A stretch of DNA of 64,000 bases from Actinoplanes sp. TBRC 11911 (GCF_012933445.1 NZ_JABBNC010000004.1:124001-188000), one strand, 5' to 3'. Shown: positions 48,332 through 58,110, numbered from the stretch's first letter. Translations and numbers: made by a program. The notes: generated by a model not told the origin, from the letters alone.

Positions 48332-49834
48332 CTACCCGGCGCGCACGGTGAAGGTGACCACCGGCGAGGTGGCCTGCGCGGACGTGCCGGTCGCCAGGAC
48401 GACCAGCTTGACCTGGGTACGGCCGGTGATCTTGCGGGCGAAGCTGACCTTGCCGGACGCGTCGGTGGTCTCGGCGGTCGTGGTGGTGCCGGCCGCGGTC
48501 GTGACGGACAGCCGCACCGCCCGGCGCGCCCACGCCTTGCCGGACAGGCTGACGGTGTAGCCGACGGTGCTCTTCGTGCCGGAGACGACGGTCGTCGCGG
48601 ACGCCGCCGACTTGATCACCGGGGTTGCCGGGCCCGCGGCCTTGAGGGCGGCGAGCGCGTCGATCCGGCCGTACCCGTAGTCGCTGTCCTTGCCCTTCGC
48701 GCCCAGGTCGGTGGCCGAGGTCTCCAGCGCGCTCTCCACCTGGTCCGGGGTGAGCCTCGGGTACTTCGCGCGAATCAGCGCCGCGACCGCCGCCACGTGC
48801 GGGGAGGCCATCGAGGTGCCGCTGTAGGTGGCGTAGGAGCCGTTGGCCGCCGGGACCGTGCTCAGGATGCCCGCGCCCGGCGCCGCCACGTCCACGTAGC
48901 CGCCCCGGTTGGAGAAGCTGGTCACCGTGTCCGACGAGTCGGTGGCCGCCACGGCGATCACACCGTCGGTGGCGGCCGGGTAGCTGACCGGGCTGCCCTT
49001 CGTGCGTTCGTTGCCCGCCGCGGCGACAACGACAACACCCTTGCTGCGCGCGTACGCCACGGCGTTGGTCACCGCGGTGATCTCGTCCTTCGAGCCGAGC
49101 GACATGTTGATCACGTCGGCGCCGTGGTCCGCCGCGTAGACGATCCCGTTCGCGGCGTCCGACATGAAGCCCTCGCCTTTGGCGTCGACGACCCGGACCG
49201 GGAGGATCGTGGCGTCCGGGGCGATCGCGCTGATGCCCACGTTGTTGCCGGTCACCGCGGCGATCGTGCCGGCCACGTGGGTGCCGTGGCCGTTCGGGTC
49301 GGTGTTCGCGCCGTCGGTCCCGGTGAGCTCGTCGTAGCCGGTGAGCACGTGCCCGGCGAGATCCGGGTGACCGCCGTCGACGCCGCTGTCCAGCACGGCG
49401 ACCGTGACACCGGCGCCGGTCGAGGTGGGCCAGGCGCCGGCGACGTGCAGCTTGGCGAAGTCCCATTGGCGGCCACGGTCCGGGTCGGTGCCGGTCGGTA
49501 CGTCGCTGATCGTGAGCAGCGAGTCGAGCTCGACACCGACGGCGTTGCGGGCGTTCTGGCCCTGCGTGACGAAATTGGTGGCGGTCGCACGGTCGGTAGC
49601 GGTCCGGGCGGTGACGACCGGGCGACCCGTGTGGTCCAGGGCGGTGCTGACCACCCGGACCGGGCGGGTCGGGGAGACGTGCGGCGGGAGCAGTTCGTCG
49701 GGGGCGATGCCGAGCCCGTACGAGATCGGCAGCCAGTCGGCGGTCTCGGCCGCCGGGAGCGCGATCGCGGCCGCACCGGCGACGGCGCTGATCACGAGAG
49801 CACTGGTGGCGAATCGGCGCAGCGGCATCCGCAT
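48332..49834 (-). CDS. Secreted subtilisin-like serine protease (S8)
   Basis: A 500-residue exported protease with a signal peptide (to about 29), propeptide (about 30-130) and S8 domain with the triad Asp149 (VAVLDSGVD), His183 (NGHGTHVAG) and Ser341 (SGTSMASPHVA). A C-terminal Ig-like domain (about 395-500: SAASATTVVSGTKSTVGYTVSLSGKA) is probably for substrate or surface binding. It is a close tandem paralogue of the next protease gene, 73 bases upstream on the same strand. Confidence 0.93.
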   Translation of the reverse strand: MRMPLRRFATSALVISAVAGAAAIALPAAETADWLPISYGLGIAPDELLPPHVSPTRPVRVVSTALDHTGRPVVTARTATDRATATNFVTQGQNARNAVGVELDSLLTISDVPTGTDPDRGRQWDFAKLHVAGAWPTSTGAGVTVAVLDSGVDGGHPDLAGHVLTGYDELTGTDGANTDPNGHGTHVAGTIAAVTGNNVGISAIAPDATILPVRVVDAKGEGFMSDAANGIVYAADHGADVINMSLGSKDEITAVTNAVAYARSKGVVVVAAAGNERTKGSPVSYPAATDGVIAVAATDSSDTVTSFSNRGGYVDVAAPGAGILSTVPAANGSYATYSGTSMASPHVAAVAALIRAKYPRLTPDQVESALETSATDLGAKGKDSDYGYGRIDALAALKAAGPATPVIKSAASATTVVSGTKSTVGYTVSLSGKAWARRAVRLSVTTAAGTTTTAETTDASGKVSFARKITGRTQVKLVVLATGTSAQATSPVVTFTVRAG

Positions 49835-49907
49835 GTCTGTCCCTACCTCGGAGTCTGGGGTCGAGCAGAACGGTCGGTTGCCGCCGCGCCGGGTTGAGCG
49901 TTTCGTC

Positions 49908-51773
49908 CTACAGGCGGACGGATTTGCTGGTTGCGGCTCGGTAGCCCGGGCCGTCCGCCACGACGACCCGGTAGGTGGTGCCGGTCGGGAGGCCGGTGAG
50001 GCGTACGGAAAGGGCTGCTTTGTAGGTGTAAATCGTTTCCCAGGTGCCGTTTTTGTCCCGTTGGAGCTCGACCGTCTGGGCCTGCGGGTCGCGGATGGCG
50101 ACCAGGAGCTGGCCCGGGGCGGTGTTGACGAGGCGCACGTCGACCGGTGGGCGGTTGTCGGTTGGCGCTTGGGCCGGCGGTGCTTGCGTCGGCGGGGCTT
50201 GGGTTGGCGGTGCTTGGGTTGGCGGTGCCTGGGTCGCCGGGGCTTGCGTCGCTGGTGCTTTCGGCTCGGCCGGGGGGTTTGTCTCCTTTGTTACGGCCGG
50301 GACGATCGGTGCCGGCGGGGCCAGGGACGTCAGAGCGGCGGAGGCGTCGACCAGGCCGGCACCGAAGTCGTCGTCCCGGCCGGCCGGACCCAGGTCGACG
50401 GCCGAGCTCTTCAGGGCGCTCTCGATCTGGTCGGGGCTCAGCGCCGGGTACGCCGAGCGGACCAGCGCCGCGACCGCCGCGACGTGCGGAGCCGCCATCG
50501 AGGTGCCGCTCATCCGGGCGTAGAGGTTGCCCGGGCGGGTGCTCACGATGTTCACGCCGGGCGCGGCCACGTCGACGTACGAGCCGCGGTTCGAGAACGT
50601 GGCCACACCGTCCGCCGAGTCGGTGGCGGCCACCGCGATCACGCCGTCGCTCGCCGCCGGGTAGCTGATCGGGCTGCCCTGGCCCCGGGCGTTGCCCGCG
50701 GCCGCGACGACCACGACGTTCTTGGCATGCGCGTAGGCGACCGCGTTCGTCATCGCGTCGGTCGGCGTGGTGGAGCTCAACGACAGGTTGATGACGTCCG
50801 CGCCGTGATCCGCGGCGTAGACGACACCGGCCGCCGCGGTCGACGTGTAGCCGCGGCCGTCCGCGCCCAGGACGCGTACCGGAAGGATTTTGGCGTTCGG
50901 CGCGACACCGCTGACGCCGACGTTGTTGCCCGCGACGGCCGCGATGGTGCCGGCGACGTGGGTGCCGTGCCCGTTGGGGTCGACGGCCGCCCCTTCGGTC
51001 CCGGTGATGAAGTCACCGCCCGGCAGCACCTGCCCGGCCAGATCGGGGTGGGTGGAGTCGACCCCGGTGTCCACGACGGCCACCGTCACACCGGCGCCGG
51101 TGGACCGGGTCCAGGCTTGGGGCGCGCTCATCCGCGCCAGGTCCCACTGCTGGGCCCGCAGCGGGTCGTCCCCGGCAGGCGCGTCCGCGACCCGGACGGG
51201 TGTGTCGAGCTCCACGCCGACCGCTTGCGGGGCGCGCTGGGCCGCGGTGATGAGGTCGGCGGCGCTGGTGGTGTCGGTCGCCGTGCGGGCGGTGATGACC
51301 GGCGCGCCGTTGCCGGCCAGGGTGGTGCTCACGACGCGCACGGGACGGGTGCGGGAGACGGTGTCCGGCAGCAGGCTGGCCGGGCTGGCCGCAAGCCCCC
51401 GTGAAACGGGCCGCCAGCGCACGGGCGTCACCGAGCCGTCCTGCCTCACAGGACCAGCGCCCGCGGTCGAGTCGGTCGCCGTGGTGGCGCGCAGCGCGCG
51501 CCCGCCGGCTCCGTCCGCACGCGCGGACCCGACCCCGCCGTCCCCCTCGGCCCATGCGCCCTGTGCCTGCGCGCCGACTTCATCACCCGCGCCGTCCACA
51601 CCGAGCGAGTCGCCATCCGCCGGATTTTTCGGATTTATGGCTGTGAAAGACGTGCTCGCCTGCGCCAGGCTGGTCGGCGTGGTGCCGGCTGCGCCCAGCT
51701 GGGGCAGCGTGAGTGCCGCGACGCCGGCCATTGCCGCGGCGCCTGCTCCGAAAAGCCGGAACGTGTTCTTCAT
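49908..51773 (-). CDS. Secreted subtilisin-like serine protease (S8), larger paralogue
   Basis: A 621-residue exported protease with a signal peptide (to about 29), a long propeptide containing a Gly/Ala/Asp-rich insertion (50-105), and an S8 domain with Asp235 (VAVVDTGVD), His269 (NGHGTHVAG) and Ser425 (SGTSMAAPHVA). A linker of PPTQA pentapeptide repeats (about 515-540) and a C-terminal FN3-like domain (VDVRLVNTAPGQLLVAIRDPQAQTVELQRDKNG) follow. It shares the same propeptide-catalytic order as the smaller protease downstream, so the pair arose by tandem duplication. Confidence 0.93.
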   Translation of the reverse strand: MKNTFRLFGAGAAAMAGVAALTLPQLGAAGTTPTSLAQASTSFTAINPKNPADGDSLGVDGAGDEVGAQAQGAWAEGDGGVGSARADGAGGRALRATTATDSTAGAGPVRQDGSVTPVRWRPVSRGLAASPASLLPDTVSRTRPVRVVSTTLAGNGAPVITARTATDTTSAADLITAAQRAPQAVGVELDTPVRVADAPAGDDPLRAQQWDLARMSAPQAWTRSTGAGVTVAVVDTGVDSTHPDLAGQVLPGGDFITGTEGAAVDPNGHGTHVAGTIAAVAGNNVGVSGVAPNAKILPVRVLGADGRGYTSTAAAGVVYAADHGADVINLSLSSTTPTDAMTNAVAYAHAKNVVVVAAAGNARGQGSPISYPAASDGVIAVAATDSADGVATFSNRGSYVDVAAPGVNIVSTRPGNLYARMSGTSMAAPHVAAVAALVRSAYPALSPDQIESALKSSAVDLGPAGRDDDFGAGLVDASAALTSLAPPAPIVPAVTKETNPPAEPKAPATQAPATQAPPTQAPPTQAPPTQAPPAQAPTDNRPPVDVRLVNTAPGQLLVAIRDPQAQTVELQRDKNGTWETIYTYKAALSVRLTGLPTGTTYRVVVADGPGYRAATSKSVRL

Positions 51774-52051
51774 TGCGTGCCTCCCTCGGTCGGCCTGACG
51801 CTTCGGCGGGCCTCGGGAGGTATTGGGGGTCGGGCGGTAGCGGCCCGGTGGCGTCTCGGTTGGGCAGCGCGATGGGAGACGGGCGTGGTGTCTCGAGCAG
51901 CCACCGCCGGCGCGGTTCGCCGCAGCGCGCCTCAGTCGGCCGGCGGGGTCGCGTTCATGGCCGGGCGCGGCCCTCCTCCGCCGTTTTGCGGCGGTATGTC
52001 CGCTCAGCTGGAATCATGGGGCCGGAGACCGGAAACGAGGGAATTTCGCCG

Positions 52052-52771
52052 ATGAGCATGGCCGACGAGGGTGTCTACGTGTCGCGGCGGCGCCGCGTGC
52101 AGCGCCGCAAGAAGGCGCTGGTGGCGGTTGTCGGGATGGCCGCGGTCCTGGGCGGTGCCGGCTACGGGGTGACCGCCTGGAAGGCCGCCCGGGAGTCTCC
52201 GATCATGAGCGACCTCGGCGCCCTGGCGCCCACCGCCACCCCGTCCAGCGAGTCGCCTTCTCCGTCACCGGCCGCCCGCTCGGCGAAGCCCGCCCCGGCG
52301 CCGCGGTGGACCGGGGCGCGGCTGGTGGGCGTACCGCAGAAGGCTCGTCCCTCGCCGACCCCGACGCCGGCCGGACGGGCCGATGATGCGGTCGCGGCCG
52401 CTCAGGTCAGCCGGCTTTTGCAGGCGCGCCGTCCGGCCGGAACGCTGGTGGCGGCGAGCGAGGCGATCACGGTGGCGACCGAGGCGGGCCCGGACGGCAC
52501 CACGATCCGGATCGTGGCGGCGCGCTACGACCTGACCGCGCGCGGCGACATGCTCTGGGCCGCCGACAACGGGCAGGCCTTCGCCGACGTGCGCTGCACC
52601 CAGAACCTGGTGATCGACGCCAAGGCGCAGGTCCGCCCCGGGATGATGCTGTGCTGGCGCGCCTCGGCCGGGCGCAGCGTGGTGGCGGTCGCGACCAGTG
52701 TGTACGGACGCCCGCCGGCCGCCTCGATCTCGGGGGCCATCGACCGAGCGTGGCGGCGCCTCAGTCAGTAG
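52052..52771 (+). CDS. Membrane-anchored exported protein, family A (copy 1)
   Basis: A 239-residue protein of unknown function. A cytoplasmic RRRRVQRRKK stretch and a helix (about 24-43) precede a Ser/Pro/Thr spacer and a C-terminal extracytoplasmic domain (about 110-239). That domain contains VRCTQNLVIDAKAQVRPGMMLCWRASAGRSVVAVATSVYGRPPAASISGAIDRAW. The two-Cys RP..(L/M)CWR...SV..VA...G.P pattern recurs in the protein encoded at 57340-58110. An ACGAGGG site precedes the ATG. Its 3' end overlaps the converging TIG-protein gene by seven bases. Confidence 0.65.
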   Translation: MSMADEGVYVSRRRRVQRRKKALVAVVGMAAVLGGAGYGVTAWKAARESPIMSDLGALAPTATPSSESPSPSPAARSAKPAPAPRWTGARLVGVPQKARPSPTPTPAGRADDAVAAAQVSRLLQARRPAGTLVAASEAITVATEAGPDGTTIRIVAARYDLTARGDMLWAADNGQAFADVRCTQNLVIDAKAQVRPGMMLCWRASAGRSVVAVATSVYGRPPAASISGAIDRAWRRLSQ

Positions 52772-54036
52772 GGACCGACGGTGAAGGTGGAGCCGCTACT
52801 CACAATGGTCGGTCCGGCCGCGTCGCCCGCGTCGAGCGCACCGTTGGCGACCACGGTGATCGTGTACGTGCCCTCCGGCACCGGCCCCGCCGTGGAGGTG
52901 CTGTCGGCGGGATTGAGCCGGTCGCCGAGCAGGTCGAGGGTGCAGATGAGCTCGGTGTTGCTCACCACCAAGACCTTTTTGCATTCCTGTACGCCACGGT
53001 TGCTGGCCGCCACGTACGCGTCGCCGACCAGGAAGATGTGCGCTGTCGCGTCGGTCGCGGCGGCCGACGCCTTGAAGGTCAGAGCGGCGAAGCCGACGCC
53101 CTTGACGTCGACGTCGACGATCGTCCCGGACGGCGCGGTGGCCGGCATGACCGTGATGCCGTTGCTGTACGAGAAGTAGATCGGGGCGTCCAGCGTCTCG
53201 GCGACCTCGTCCGGTGGCTGACCGTTGTTGTCCGGGTCGAGACTGGTGACCGGGCCACCCGGCGTGTTCACGCTGAGCGCGAGATTCGAGCCCGCCGCCC
53301 GAGCCGACGTGGTGGCGGTGAAGCTGTTGCCGTTCGCGGCGACCTTGATGTTGGTCAGGCCGGCGCCGCCGATCGATGCCGTGGTCGCGTTCGCCGTGGC
53401 CGAGAAGCCGGCCCCGGTGACGGTGATCGACTGCCCACCGGACGCCGGGCTGCTGGCCGGGATGATCGCCGTGATCTTCGGGCGCAGCGAAAGCGTGTAG
53501 GCGGCCGTCGCGAGCAACGTGCCGGCGGTGGTCGACGGGCCGTCGTAAACGCAGATGTTCCATTTCGCCGTGGTCTGTGTCCCCGCGAGAACCAAGCCCG
53601 AATCGTTTACCGTGCTGGGCTCGTCGTCGACGGTTGCCGGATAGGAACTCGACGGTATGCGGAACGCAATCTTCGTCCCGGAGATGCGCTTCACGTCCTC
53701 GGGATTGACCGTCAGTACGCCGGCCGTGGTCGCCGGTCCGGTCGCGGCGATTTGCGTGACGTTTTTCGCCATGGCGGCACATGCCGTGGATCCGGTGCCG
53801 ACGTACTGGATCTGAACGGTGGGATTGCTGCCCGCCGGGAAAGGACTGGGATTTGCCGTCGTTGCGGCGACCGTTCCGGTGAGGGTATTTCCGCCGCCGC
53901 TGGGCCCGGTGGTGCTGCTCAAAGTCATCACTGAGGCGGCTGCGTGAGCCGGGGCGGTAGTGCCGGTGAGCAGCAGTGAGGTGAGAGCGACTGTGGTGAG
54001 ACCCGTCCGGAGGAGTCCGCGTCGGGACGTGGTCAT
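52765..54036 (-). CDS. Secreted IPT/TIG-domain surface protein, family B (short copy)
   Basis: A 423-residue exported protein with a signal peptide to about 33 (LLLTGTTAPAHAAA) and beta-sandwich domains throughout. A central IPT/TIG repeat (about 190-265: PKITAIIPASSPASGGQSITVTGAGFSATANATTASIGG) is followed by a cysteine-containing domain (VGFAALTFKAS...ECKKVLVVSNTELICTLDLL) and a terminal GPVPEGTYTITVVANGALDAG. The last two blocks are shared with the protein at 54346. No wall anchor is visible. An AAGGAG site precedes the ATG. Confidence 0.75.
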   Translation of the reverse strand: MTTSRRGLLRTGLTTVALTSLLLTGTTAPAHAAASVMTLSSTTGPSGGGNTLTGTVAATTANPSPFPAGSNPTVQIQYVGTGSTACAAMAKNVTQIAATGPATTAGVLTVNPEDVKRISGTKIAFRIPSSSYPATVDDEPSTVNDSGLVLAGTQTTAKWNICVYDGPSTTAGTLLATAAYTLSLRPKITAIIPASSPASGGQSITVTGAGFSATANATTASIGGAGLTNIKVAANGNSFTATTSARAAGSNLALSVNTPGGPVTSLDPDNNGQPPDEVAETLDAPIYFSYSNGITVMPATAPSGTIVDVDVKGVGFAALTFKASAAATDATAHIFLVGDAYVAASNRGVQECKKVLVVSNTELICTLDLLGDRLNPADSTSTAGPVPEGTYTITVVANGALDAGDAAGPTIVSSGSTFTVGPY

Positions 54037-54345
54037 AAGCGCTCCTTCAGGGCTGTCTCTTTCGCCAGCGAGCGTATCCGCGCGGATTGCGGGAAAGGGG
54101 AGAATCGAAATTTCGACGGTCCGCCGAGTGGCCCGGTACCACATTCTCTTGGGCCCGGCGGAGGTTTCGCCTAATGCGCCCCGGCAGTTTCGTGACAGCT
54201 TTTCACTTAAGTTCGTCACTCTGGGCAATTGGGCTCATGCGCGGCGTTACGCTCCCTGCGAGACGGCCGGGCACGCGAGCTTTCCGATGCAGCCGGCCTA
54301 CACATCCAGCGACGCGGTCCCGTTGGACCCGTAGGAGGACCTCGC
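54037..54345. other. Divergent promoter region between the two TIG-protein genes
   Basis: The 309 bases between the two divergent family-B starts must hold both promoters. It contains a locally AT-richer centre (about 54100-54250). I see no strong palindrome or clear -35/-10 pair. A GTAGGAGGA ribosome-binding site occurs at the right end. Confidence 0.4.
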
Positions 54346-57276
54346 ATGCGAAAGTCTCTTTCCAGAGCTCGATCTCGCGCGCTCTGCGCCGGGATCGCAA
54401 CGGGTGCGATAGCACTCGCATTGCTCGTCGCACCGCAGGCGGCTTTCGCCGCCCTCACCGCGCCACCGACGCTGGCGCCGGCCGCCGGCCCGATCGGTAC
54501 CACGGTGGTCGCCACGCGGGCCGGTAGCGACACGTTCCCGACCACCAACGGCGTCATGATCTCGACGTTGCAGGCTTGCCCGACGTACAGCACGTCGGCG
54601 ACGACGACGTCGGTGCCGATCGCGAACCCGGTCAAGGGCAACACCGACACCACCCTGACCTTCGCGATTCCGAGCTCCACAGTGCTGACCACGGGCACTG
54701 CCGGGGCGCCGAAGGCACACATCATCTGCTTCTACGCCGACGTCACGGCCGGTACCACCGCTACCAGCAGCACGATGACCACCTTCACCATCACGCCGAC
54801 CGTGACACTCGGTACGGCGAGCGGTGTCAGCGGCGGCGGCAACAGCATCAACATCACGGCGACCCAGCCGATCTTCGCGACGGTGCCGGGTGTTCTCTTC
54901 TCGTCCGGTGCGGCGTCCTGTCCGACCGCCTACCCGAACCCCAACAGCCCGGCGCCCTACATCCCGGCGACATCCGTGGCGAAGACGGGAACCGCCAGCA
55001 CCGGGCTTTCGGTGACGGTGCCGTCCGGGGTCGTGGGTAATGTGCCGCCGGGGGCCGGCGCGACACCGACCTCGGCGCCGTACAGCGTCTGCTTCTACAC
55101 GGCCAACACGAATGCGGCCGCGCAGATCGCTACCTCGACGACCTCCTACGGAGCCGTTCTTCCCGGTTCGACGCCGGCCACCCTTTCCGGACCGGTCGTC
55201 GGCACCACCGGAACGACGGTCACCTTCAGCACCAACGCGCTGATCAACGCCGCGTCGCCGGGTGTCGCCTTCACCACGGCGAACAGCTGCCCCGGTACCT
55301 ATCCCAACGCCGGCGGCGGCGTTGTCCAGGCCGCGGCGGGTGCCGCGCGCAAGGTCGCGAACAACCGGCTCGCGGTGACGGTGCCCAACCTGACCAACAC
55401 CGGCACCTACCTCATGTGTGTCTACAACGCCGCGGCGGCGAACAGCGGGATTGTGGGCGCCGTGACCTACACGGCCGTCGTCGTGCCGCGTGCGACCGCC
55501 ATCAACCCGCGCACCGGGTCGACGCTCGGCGGTAACACGATCACCGTCATCGGCACCGACCTCCCGACCACGGCCGGCGCGATCACCGCCACCATCGGCG
55601 GTGAGCCGCTGACGAACATCACGCCGCTCAGCGACACCGCGTTCACGGCCACCACGCCGGCGCACGCGGCCGGCAAGGACCTGCCGCTGATCCTGACGAC
55701 GAGCGCCGGTGTCCGGATCCTTCCGGCGGCCTTCACCTACACCAACGCCATCACGGTCACGCCGAACACCTCCTCGAACACGACCACGAACTTCGACGTG
55801 TCGGTCGGGGGCGTGGGGTTCCTGTCGTCCAGCTTCGACGGCAGCCTGCCGGGATCGCACGTCTACCTCGTCAACGGCGTTTACAACGCGGCACCGAGCG
55901 CCTACAACGCGAACCGGAAGCAGCGCGGGCCGGTGGCCGAGTGCACGTCGGTGCTGGTGCTCAGCGACAACGAGCTGATCTGCGGGATGCGGCTCAACAG
56001 CCGGCTCACCGAGGTCGGCGGCACCGTTGACCCGGCGTCCTACATCAGCCTCGCGGCGAGCGACGTCACGACCTACTCCAGCAGCAAGCTGATCACCTCG
56101 CCCGGCGGGAACTTCTCGGTTGCCGACATCGGACAACCCATCACCGACCTCGCCAGTGCCACCGCCAAGATCACGCTGGGTACGACGATCGCCGCGGTCC
56201 TGTCGCCCACCACGGCGCTCATGAGCGCCAACGCGGCTTCCGCGGGCACCGCGATCGCCACGGCGATCGGTGGTGTTCCGGTAGCGGTAACGAACCCGGG
56301 TAGCAACGGCGCTGTGCTCACGACCGCCAGCGGGCTCTTCGGAACCGGAGACGCCAACAAGACGATCGTGGGTCCGGGTATCGCTGCGAACACGGTTCTT
56401 CTCGACCCGGTGACGACCGCCACGACGGCGACGGTCACGGCGGCCGCCCTGACCGGTACCGGTGACCGGGCCGTCCTGCTTGGCGACGCCGTACCCGGCG
56501 TGGTGACCACGAATGGCAGCATCAACGTCACGGCGCCCGACTCTTCGTTCGGTAGCGGCGACGTCGGCCGGCACATCGTCGGCACCGGCATCCAGCCGGG
56601 CACGACGATCGTTTCGATCGCCGCGGCCGGCGCCGGTGCGACACTGTCGACCCCGGCCACCGCCGGTGGCACCGTCCTCGCCACGATCGGCGGCGGTGCT
56701 GCCCCGCAGGTCGCCCCGACCGTCGGCACGACCAACAACACAACCGGCATCACCGCTCCCGCTCTGTCGTTGACACTGCGGGATGTCGGGCGAGGCATCT
56801 CCGCACCGACCAACATCGTGGGCAGGACGGTTGCCGCCGTGACCACGGGTGGCACCGTCGGCACGTTGTCCGGTAACGCGGCCGCTACCGGAAGCGTCAC
56901 CGCGACCATCGCCGGGGGTATGATCGGCGGCACGGCCATCGCAAGCGTCACGAAGACGGATGGTTCGACGAGCCTCACCGCGGCGGCCAGCACCTTCACC
57001 GTCTCGGACATCGGCAAGTCGATCACCGGTCCGGGAATTCCGCCGGGAACGACCGTCACGGCCGTCCCGTTCAACGGTGGCGGGGCGACGATCTCGCAGC
57101 CGGCTACCGGCAGCGGTGCGGTCACGGTTTACACCTACACCGGCATCCCGGTGCCTGAGGGCGCGTACAACGTGGTCTTCGTGTCCAACGGAAAGCTGGA
57201 CGCCGCGGCCACCGATGCGGACTACAGCCAGAGCGCTGTTTCCAGCGCCTCCACGTTCACCGTGGCGGCCTTCTGA
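54346..57276 (+). CDS. Large secreted IPT/TIG-domain surface protein, family B (long copy)
   Basis: A 976-residue exported protein with a signal peptide to about 36. Several Ig-like domains follow, then a TIG repeat (about 380-465: PRATAINPRTGSTLGGNTITVIGTDL). The Cys block VGFLSSSFDGS...ECTSVLVLSDNELICGMRL matches the short copy. About 370 residues of five tandem 65-75-residue repeats come next, with the motif (F/L)x(V/S)xDxGxxI.GPGI.PGT.(I/V). Finally IPVPEGAYNVVFVSNGKLDAA again matches the short copy. The repeats are inserted precisely between the two shared blocks. A GTAGGAGGA site precedes the ATG and a strong terminator follows. Confidence 0.78.
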   Translation: MRKSLSRARSRALCAGIATGAIALALLVAPQAAFAALTAPPTLAPAAGPIGTTVVATRAGSDTFPTTNGVMISTLQACPTYSTSATTTSVPIANPVKGNTDTTLTFAIPSSTVLTTGTAGAPKAHIICFYADVTAGTTATSSTMTTFTITPTVTLGTASGVSGGGNSINITATQPIFATVPGVLFSSGAASCPTAYPNPNSPAPYIPATSVAKTGTASTGLSVTVPSGVVGNVPPGAGATPTSAPYSVCFYTANTNAAAQIATSTTSYGAVLPGSTPATLSGPVVGTTGTTVTFSTNALINAASPGVAFTTANSCPGTYPNAGGGVVQAAAGAARKVANNRLAVTVPNLTNTGTYLMCVYNAAAANSGIVGAVTYTAVVVPRATAINPRTGSTLGGNTITVIGTDLPTTAGAITATIGGEPLTNITPLSDTAFTATTPAHAAGKDLPLILTTSAGVRILPAAFTYTNAITVTPNTSSNTTTNFDVSVGGVGFLSSSFDGSLPGSHVYLVNGVYNAAPSAYNANRKQRGPVAECTSVLVLSDNELICGMRLNSRLTEVGGTVDPASYISLAASDVTTYSSSKLITSPGGNFSVADIGQPITDLASATAKITLGTTIAAVLSPTTALMSANAASAGTAIATAIGGVPVAVTNPGSNGAVLTTASGLFGTGDANKTIVGPGIAANTVLLDPVTTATTATVTAAALTGTGDRAVLLGDAVPGVVTTNGSINVTAPDSSFGSGDVGRHIVGTGIQPGTTIVSIAAAGAGATLSTPATAGGTVLATIGGGAAPQVAPTVGTTNNTTGITAPALSLTLRDVGRGISAPTNIVGRTVAAVTTGGTVGTLSGNAAATGSVTATIAGGMIGGTAIASVTKTDGSTSLTAAASTFTVSDIGKSITGPGIPPGTTVTAVPFNGGGATISQPATGSGAVTVYTYTGIPVPEGAYNVVFVSNGKLDAAATDADYSQSAVSSASTFTVAAF

Positions 57277-57288
57277 TCGGAGTTGGAT

Positions 57289-57322
57289 AAAGCGGCCCGG
57301 AGCGAATGCTCCGGGCCGCTTT
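57289..57322. terminator. Strong bidirectional terminator
   Basis: A perfect 15-pair stem, AAAGCGGCCCGGAGC and GCTCCGGGCCGCTTT, with a GAAT loop. It has AAA on one side and TTT on the other, so it can terminate both the large TIG gene and the converging family-A gene. Confidence 0.92.
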
Positions 57323-57339
57323 GCTGTCCACGCGTCTGT

Positions 57340-58110
57340 TCAGCCAAGTTCCGTCCACTTCTTCGTGATGGCGGCGAGGCTGGCCTGCTGCGAGGGATGT
57401 CCGTCGACGGCCACCGCCACGGTGTAGACACTCTTCTTGGCGGTCGTGCGCCAGCAGATCAGAAGATTCGGCCTGGTCACCGGCTTCGCCTCGTTGGCGA
57501 GCCGGAACTGCTGGGAACACCGTGCCGCACCGACCGGCGTCCCCTTGTTCGCGACCCACGCCAGTTCCCGCTGACCGCTGAGATCACCGTGCGCGGCCAC
57601 CACCCGCAATGTCGACTTGGTCTTGCGCAGATCGCCGGTGTTGACGACCGAGATGTCGGCATCCGCGACGGTCGCCGCCTTCGGCGCCATCATCTGCCGC
57701 TGGACTTGGAAACCGTCGGCCGCCGCCTTCTTCCGGGCGGCGACCACCTCTTTCCGTACGTCTTCGCTGGTCCGGGGTGTTGCCGCGGTGGCAAGCGGTG
57801 AAGCCGGTGATTTGCTCGTCGGAGTGGAACCAGCGGTGTGTGCCGGTGGCTGGCCTGCCGCATCCGGTGCCTGGCCGGCCGCGTCCGGCGACTCGGTGGT
57901 CGACGCCGGAACGTGCGCGGCGGATGGGACGTCCGCCGAGTTCCGGTGCTGAGTCGCCATGAGGATGCCGCCGGCGCCGAGGACGGCCGCCATGCCGGTG
58001 GCGCCGATGACCGCCTGCCTGCGACGCCGGCTCCGGTGGGCCGCACTCGCGCCGGTGGGATCGGCGTCGGGCGTCGCGGTGGCGGGGTTGTCGGGTTCAG
58101 GGTTGGTCAT
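57340..58110 (-). CDS. Membrane-anchored exported protein, family A (copy 2)
   Basis: A 256-residue paralogue of the protein at 52052. It has a cytoplasmic segment ending RSRRRRQ, a helix (about 36-55), a long Ser/Pro/Ala spacer, then the same domain: ARCSQQFRLANEAKPVTRPNLLICWRTTAKKSVYTVAVAVDGHPSQQASLAAITKKW. Unlike copy 1 it has an added helical segment (about 140-175). An AAGGA site six bases before the ATG decides the start over a nearby TTG. It converges on the long TIG-protein gene, as copy 1 converges on the short one. Confidence 0.65.
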   Translation of the reverse strand: MTNPEPDNPATATPDADPTGASAAHRSRRRRQAVIGATGMAAVLGAGGILMATQHRNSADVPSAAHVPASTTESPDAAGQAPDAAGQPPAHTAGSTPTSKSPASPLATAATPRTSEDVRKEVVAARKKAAADGFQVQRQMMAPKAATVADADISVVNTGDLRKTKSTLRVVAAHGDLSGQRELAWVANKGTPVGAARCSQQFRLANEAKPVTRPNLLICWRTTAKKSVYTVAVAVDGHPSQQASLAAITKKWTELG

